Part shown: piece after piece, positions 29,776-32,468 of the stretch | Layout of the letters: every line of letters begins with the position of its first letter | How positions within the stretch are numbered: the first letter of the stretch is position 1 | DNA from: Ascoidea tarda (nom. inval.) | Lineage: Eukaryota; Ascomycota; Saccharomycetes; Ascoideales; Ascoideaceae | NCBI GenBank assembly: GCA_030560485.1 | Contig: JAKTTS010000129.1 | Coordinates: forward strand, 1 to 32,468 | Direction of reading: 5' to 3' | DNA: 32,468 bases | Translations under genes and position numbers: made by a program | Notes under the pieces: model-generated | What the model saw: the letters and a program-made list of their open reading frames with translations, nothing else | What the model was told of the DNA's origin: nothing | Database searches by the model: none

Positions 29776-32277
29776 TTAATTTCTTTTGCTTCTATAAAGT
29801 CTTTGAATCCTTTTTTTGGATCTGCTATAAGCGTTTTCATTTGAGACCGAAGAATTACTATGAGTAGTCTCTTCATTGACCGAAGGATTATTGTAAGTGG
29901 TCTCTCCCTCGACAGAAGGAAAAACATCAACAAAAGTGACATAATTTGAATCAAATTGAATGTAATCTTTATCTGATTCATCTAAAGAAGCAGCTTGGGA
30001 AACAGAGTTTGATTTGGATGAAGATTGAGAGGGTGATTGAGAGGGTGATTGAGAAGGTGATTGAGAGGGAGGTTGAGATTGAGACCGGGATTGGGATTTA
30101 CGATTTAAATTGATTTTTTTAGGTGATGCCGATATTGAATCGTTAGCAGTATGTTTATTGCTTATAATGACTAATGGAAAAGGTTTTTTAATTGGGGTTT
30201 TAGGTTTAACAATAACAAGAGGAATGTATTTTTTGAAAGAACCTTTTGAGACATGTTTATTATGATTTGAGACTCTATGATTATGATCAGGTTTAAGAAT
30301 GTAGTTATTTTCCAGCACAACTTTGGTACTATTAATAAAGTTGTTGTGATGATCTGTAAAGCTGAATTGATTGACGTTTTCGATTTTAGTTTCATTATGG
30401 TAGTTAATAGGTGCCGATATTTTTGGGATTCTGATATTTTTAAGATACAAGTTATCGAGATCGGCTTGATAATTTCGATGAACTTGATCAGTTTCATAGT
30501 TTTGATCAATTTGATAGTTTTGATCGCTTTGATAGTTTTGATCAAATCGATCAGCTTGATAGTTTTGATCAGTCTGATAGTTTTGATCAGTTTGATAGTT
30601 TTGATCAGTTTGATAGTTTTGATCAACTTGATAGGCCTGATCAACTTGATAGTTTTGATCAGTTTGATAGCTTTGATCAACTTGATCAGTTTGATTATCT
30701 TGATAGTCCTGAGTATCTCGATTGTTTCGATTATTTTGGTTATCTCTGTTGTCTTGAATATTTTGAAAATTATTATCATCGTCATTATTATTGACTACAT
30801 TTGGGATATAACATTTATAGTTGATATCGTATTGACTGTTAATAGTAGAGTTGATGGTGGAACTAATGGTAGAATTAATATTGGTATTGATATTAGTGGT
30901 AGGGATATTATTAAAGGTGATAAAGGGAGAATAATGGTGATGAAAATGAGAAACATAGGCATCATGATAGGTGATGTAATCGATAGACTTGATTTTATTT
31001 GGGTTGAATTTTTTAAAGTCGTTGAGGGTGTAATAGGGACTGAAGTTACAATTTGAGGAGTTTGATTGGTTAAAGTTGAGTTTGAAGGAGTCCCACTGGA
31101 TGTTGTTGTTGATTGCAAGAAACTTGCGAGTTAAAGAATAGATAAAGTTGATATAATTGGTGGAGTCAGTATTGTTTTGTATATTATTGTATAGGATTTG
31201 ATCATTTTCTATTTTTGATAATTTATTTTGCAAACCGATTTCATCATTCAAGTTTTTTAAAAAGGATATTTGTTCAGGGACAATCGCTAATAGTTTGAAT
31301 CTTAGTTGATGTTGGTTTTTGAAATAATTGTCGAAATAGTAGTGTTCAATTTCGTTTTCGAAATTTTTGAACAATTGGAAATTGTTAAAGTGATTTATTT
31401 TTGCTTTCAAGATGCTAATTAGGGAGTTGTAGAAAAGCTTGTTAATTGATCTTTGATCGAGTTCGGAATTTGAGAGTGTATTTAGAGGCAAATGACCATG
31501 ATAGATTGGAGCTTCTTTTAGAACATCTAGTTCGAAGATTTGATTATTTTTTTTGAAAAAGGCTACAAAGTGTAGATTGTCTATAGATTCATCGTTCTCA
31601 AGATCATTTGAATTAATTTGATCAAATAGATCTTGAATAATGGGGGTATCTAGTGTGTTGGGGGTATTCGAATTAGCCGAAGTAATTGAGTTATAGAAGT
31701 CAATTAAAAGAGATAAATTTGGATAAAATTTGTTATTTGAGTAGTAGTTCAATTGGTTAATTAAATTTTTAAAGAAAAACAAGTTTTGATTTAGTTTGAT
31801 TTTGTGGTCCAAATTTAAGAGGACGTTTAAAATGGTTTGAATCAAAGTGATTTTATTATTTTTAAAAAAGTAATTGTTATTGGATATGTTGAGAGAATCT
31901 GGCGAGTTGTTGGAGAAATTGAACTGTACGTTATTTTGAAGGATATTGTTGATGGGGTTGTTGATTTGGTTAATGAAAAAGATGTCGTTGTTTTCGGATT
32001 TGTAATCATTTGAAGAGTCATTGTAGTAGTAGGTGCCAATGGAAGGGGGGTCAAACAACCTATCTCTAAAAGTGTACTTGAAGACAAAGATAACAGCATG
32101 GATTGGATCAAAGGAATCAAAGTCCTGGAAGTCGAGTTTGAAGATGTCCTCAAATTCAACGTCGTTAATGTTGAACATTTGAATGATTTTGTTGTAAAAG
32201 AAGGGATTAGCATCCGGGTTGTCCCAGCCAGTAGAGGCATAGGACATGGAGTTGTCGTCATCGATGTCGATGTCCAT
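29776..32277 (-). CDS. UCH37/UCHL5-type ubiquitin hydrolase homologue lacking the catalytic Cys
   Basis: An 833-residue protein. The N-terminal 18-345 follows peptidase family C12: NPDANPFFYNKIIQMFNIND, DIFKLDFQDFDSFDPIHAVI then FVFKY, QTILNVLLNLDHKIKLNQNL, LHFVAFFKKNNQIFELDVLK, QLRFKLLAIVPEQISFL. Residues 371-390 (NYINFIYSLTRKFLA) match the UCH37-like domain that binds proteasomal Rpn13 or INO80 partners, placing it with UCHL5/Uch2 rather than Yuh1. The site aligned with the active Cys (NNACATQAIVSVLLN in human) reads NNKITLIQTILNVLLN, Thr144; the upstream oxyanion Gln is also gone, while His236 and Asp251 remain. A long tail carries about a dozen NYQTDQ-like repeats (512-609), SQSP repeats and a basic end. 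I chose the Met at 32277 since the 51 residues before it are Cys/Phe low complexity. Probably a pseudoenzyme. Confidence 0.82.
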   Translation of the reverse strand: MDIDIDDDNSMSYASTGWDNPDANPFFYNKIIQMFNINDVEFEDIFKLDFQDFDSFDPIHAVIFVFKYTFRDRLFDPPSIGTYYYNDSSNDYKSENNDIFFINQINNPINNILQNNVQFNFSNNSPDSLNISNNNYFFKNNKITLIQTILNVLLNLDHKIKLNQNLFFFKNLINQLNYYSNNKFYPNLSLLIDFYNSITSANSNTPNTLDTPIIQDLFDQINSNDLENDESIDNLHFVAFFKKNNQIFELDVLKEAPIYHGHLPLNTLSNSELDQRSINKLFYNSLISILKAKINHFNNFQLFKNFENEIEHYYFDNYFKNQHQLRFKLLAIVPEQISFLKNLNDEIGLQNKLSKIENDQILYNNIQNNTDSTNYINFIYSLTRKFLAINNNIQWDSFKLNFNQSNSSNCNFSPYYTLNDFKKFNPNKIKSIDYITYHDAYVSHFHHHYSPFITFNNIPTTNINTNINSTISSTINSTINSQYDINYKCYIPNVVNNNDDDNNFQNIQDNRDNQNNRNNRDTQDYQDNQTDQVDQSYQTDQNYQVDQAYQVDQNYQTDQNYQTDQNYQTDQNYQADRFDQNYQSDQNYQIDQNYETDQVHRNYQADLDNLYLKNIRIPKISAPINYHNETKIENVNQFSFTDHHNNFINSTKVVLENNYILKPDHNHRVSNHNKHVSKGSFKKYIPLVIVKPKTPIKKPFPLVIISNKHTANDSISASPKKINLNRKSQSRSQSQPPSQSPSQSPSQSPSQSSSKSNSVSQAASLDESDKDYIQFDSNYVTFVDVFPSVEGETTYNNPSVNEETTHSNSSVSNENAYSRSKKRIQRLYRSKRN
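30000..30080 (-). repeat. Ser-Gln-Ser-Pro coding repeat
   Basis: 12-bp units (GGTGATTGAGAG/A on the plus strand) code for SQSP repeats in the tail of the UCH37-like protein, next to an SR-like SRSQSQPP stretch. Confidence 0.8.
30465..30715 (-). repeat. 18-bp tandem repeat coding (Asn-Tyr-Gln-Thr-Asp-Gln)n
   Basis: About a dozen copies of an 18-bp unit (TTGATCAGTTTGATAGTT on the plus strand) code on the minus strand for NYQ-x-DQ hexapeptides in the UCH37-like protein. The central copies are almost identical, which suggests recent expansion. The long plus-strand Leu/Ile frame here is an antisense artefact. Confidence 0.92.
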
Positions 32278-32468
32278 AAAGCAAAAACAACAGCAGCAGC
32301 AGCAGAAACAGACACAGCAGCAAAGATAGCACCAGAAGAAGCACACACAGCAAACGCAGCACAAGAAGAAACAAAAAACAAAGGAACAAAAACAAAAAGG
32401 AACCACACATCGTGCACGTGATCCAAACACCAGTGTGGTGGTGTTGTACCGTTTGTACCGCTCTTCTG
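32278..32468 (-). promoter_or_regulatory. Leader and promoter of the UCH37-like gene
   Basis: The first 140 bp upstream contain a (CAG)n stretch at about 32290-32305 and a purine-rich, A/C-rich plus strand. A CACGTGAT box lies at 32415-32422 (ATCACGTG on the gene strand), 138 bp before the start. The window ends soon after. Confidence 0.5.

Noticed and set aside
30465-30715. Possible CRISPR-like array from regular repeats
   Set aside because: Units are contiguous with no spacers, in frame inside a gene, in a eukaryotic chromosome.
30277-31056. 259-residue plus-strand frame rich in Leu and Ile, looking like a membrane protein
   Set aside because: It is the antisense reading of the 18-bp NYQTDQ repeat, which lacks stops in several frames.
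31842-32426. Second minus-strand frame of 194 residues inside the UCH37-like gene
   Set aside because: A Ser/Thr/Leu-rich frame shadow; the overlapping frame carries the conserved UCH motifs.
1-32468. Transposons, retroelement remains or viral genes
   Set aside because: I saw no reverse transcriptase, integrase, transposase, capsid-like or terminal-repeat signature; the repeats present are simple tandem repeats.

Overview
The window looks like nuclear chromosomal DNA of a budding yeast (Saccharomycotina). It is AT-rich, gene-dense and almost intron-free, and many of its proteins are close to Saccharomyces cerevisiae families (Nhx1, Rbg2, calcineurin A, Sod1, Bna4, Bmt5). It is probably not a close Saccharomyces relative. 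Long asparagine runs interrupt at least five proteins, and one gene derives from the UCH37/UCHL5 family, which S. cerevisiae lacks. CTG codons are too rare at conserved positions for me to judge whether the genetic code is standard.

Layout, left to right: an N-recognin-type E3 ligase (Ubr1/Ubr2 family, minus strand, running off the left edge); BNA4 (+), divergent from it; NHX1 (-), convergent with BNA4; RBG2 (+), divergent from NHX1, with a 92-nt intron after only 11 coding bases; a 960-bp non-coding stretch that is probably the promoter and long leader of the next gene; a 2978-residue Flo8/Mss11-like transcription factor (+); a small one-helix membrane protein (+); a mitochondrial ribosomal protein with a superoxide-dismutase fold (RSM26/MRP1 family, -); calcineurin A (-); SOD1 (-); BMT5 (+); an unrecognised 338-residue protein (-), convergent with BMT5 with only 27 bp between stop codons; and an 833-residue protein (-) that is a UCH37/UCHL5-type deubiquitinase lacking its active-site cysteine.

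There are no operons. The genes are ordinary single yeast transcription units, so functional links are thematic: Nhx1 and calcineurin both serve cation and salt homeostasis, and the two ends of the window carry ubiquitin-system genes that both appear to have lost ligand-binding or catalytic residues. Intergenic DNA holds recognisable promoter elements: TATA boxes, two Reb1-type CGGGTAA sites, and four CACGTG boxes, each upstream of a gene.

The observations most worth following are the pseudo-deubiquitinase with its repeat tail; the degenerate UBR box; the giant Flo8-like factor whose LisH and tryptophan-pair segments are about 200 residues apart; its 784-nt upstream stretch with no ATG on the sense strand and about 20 on the other; and the RBG2 micro-exon.
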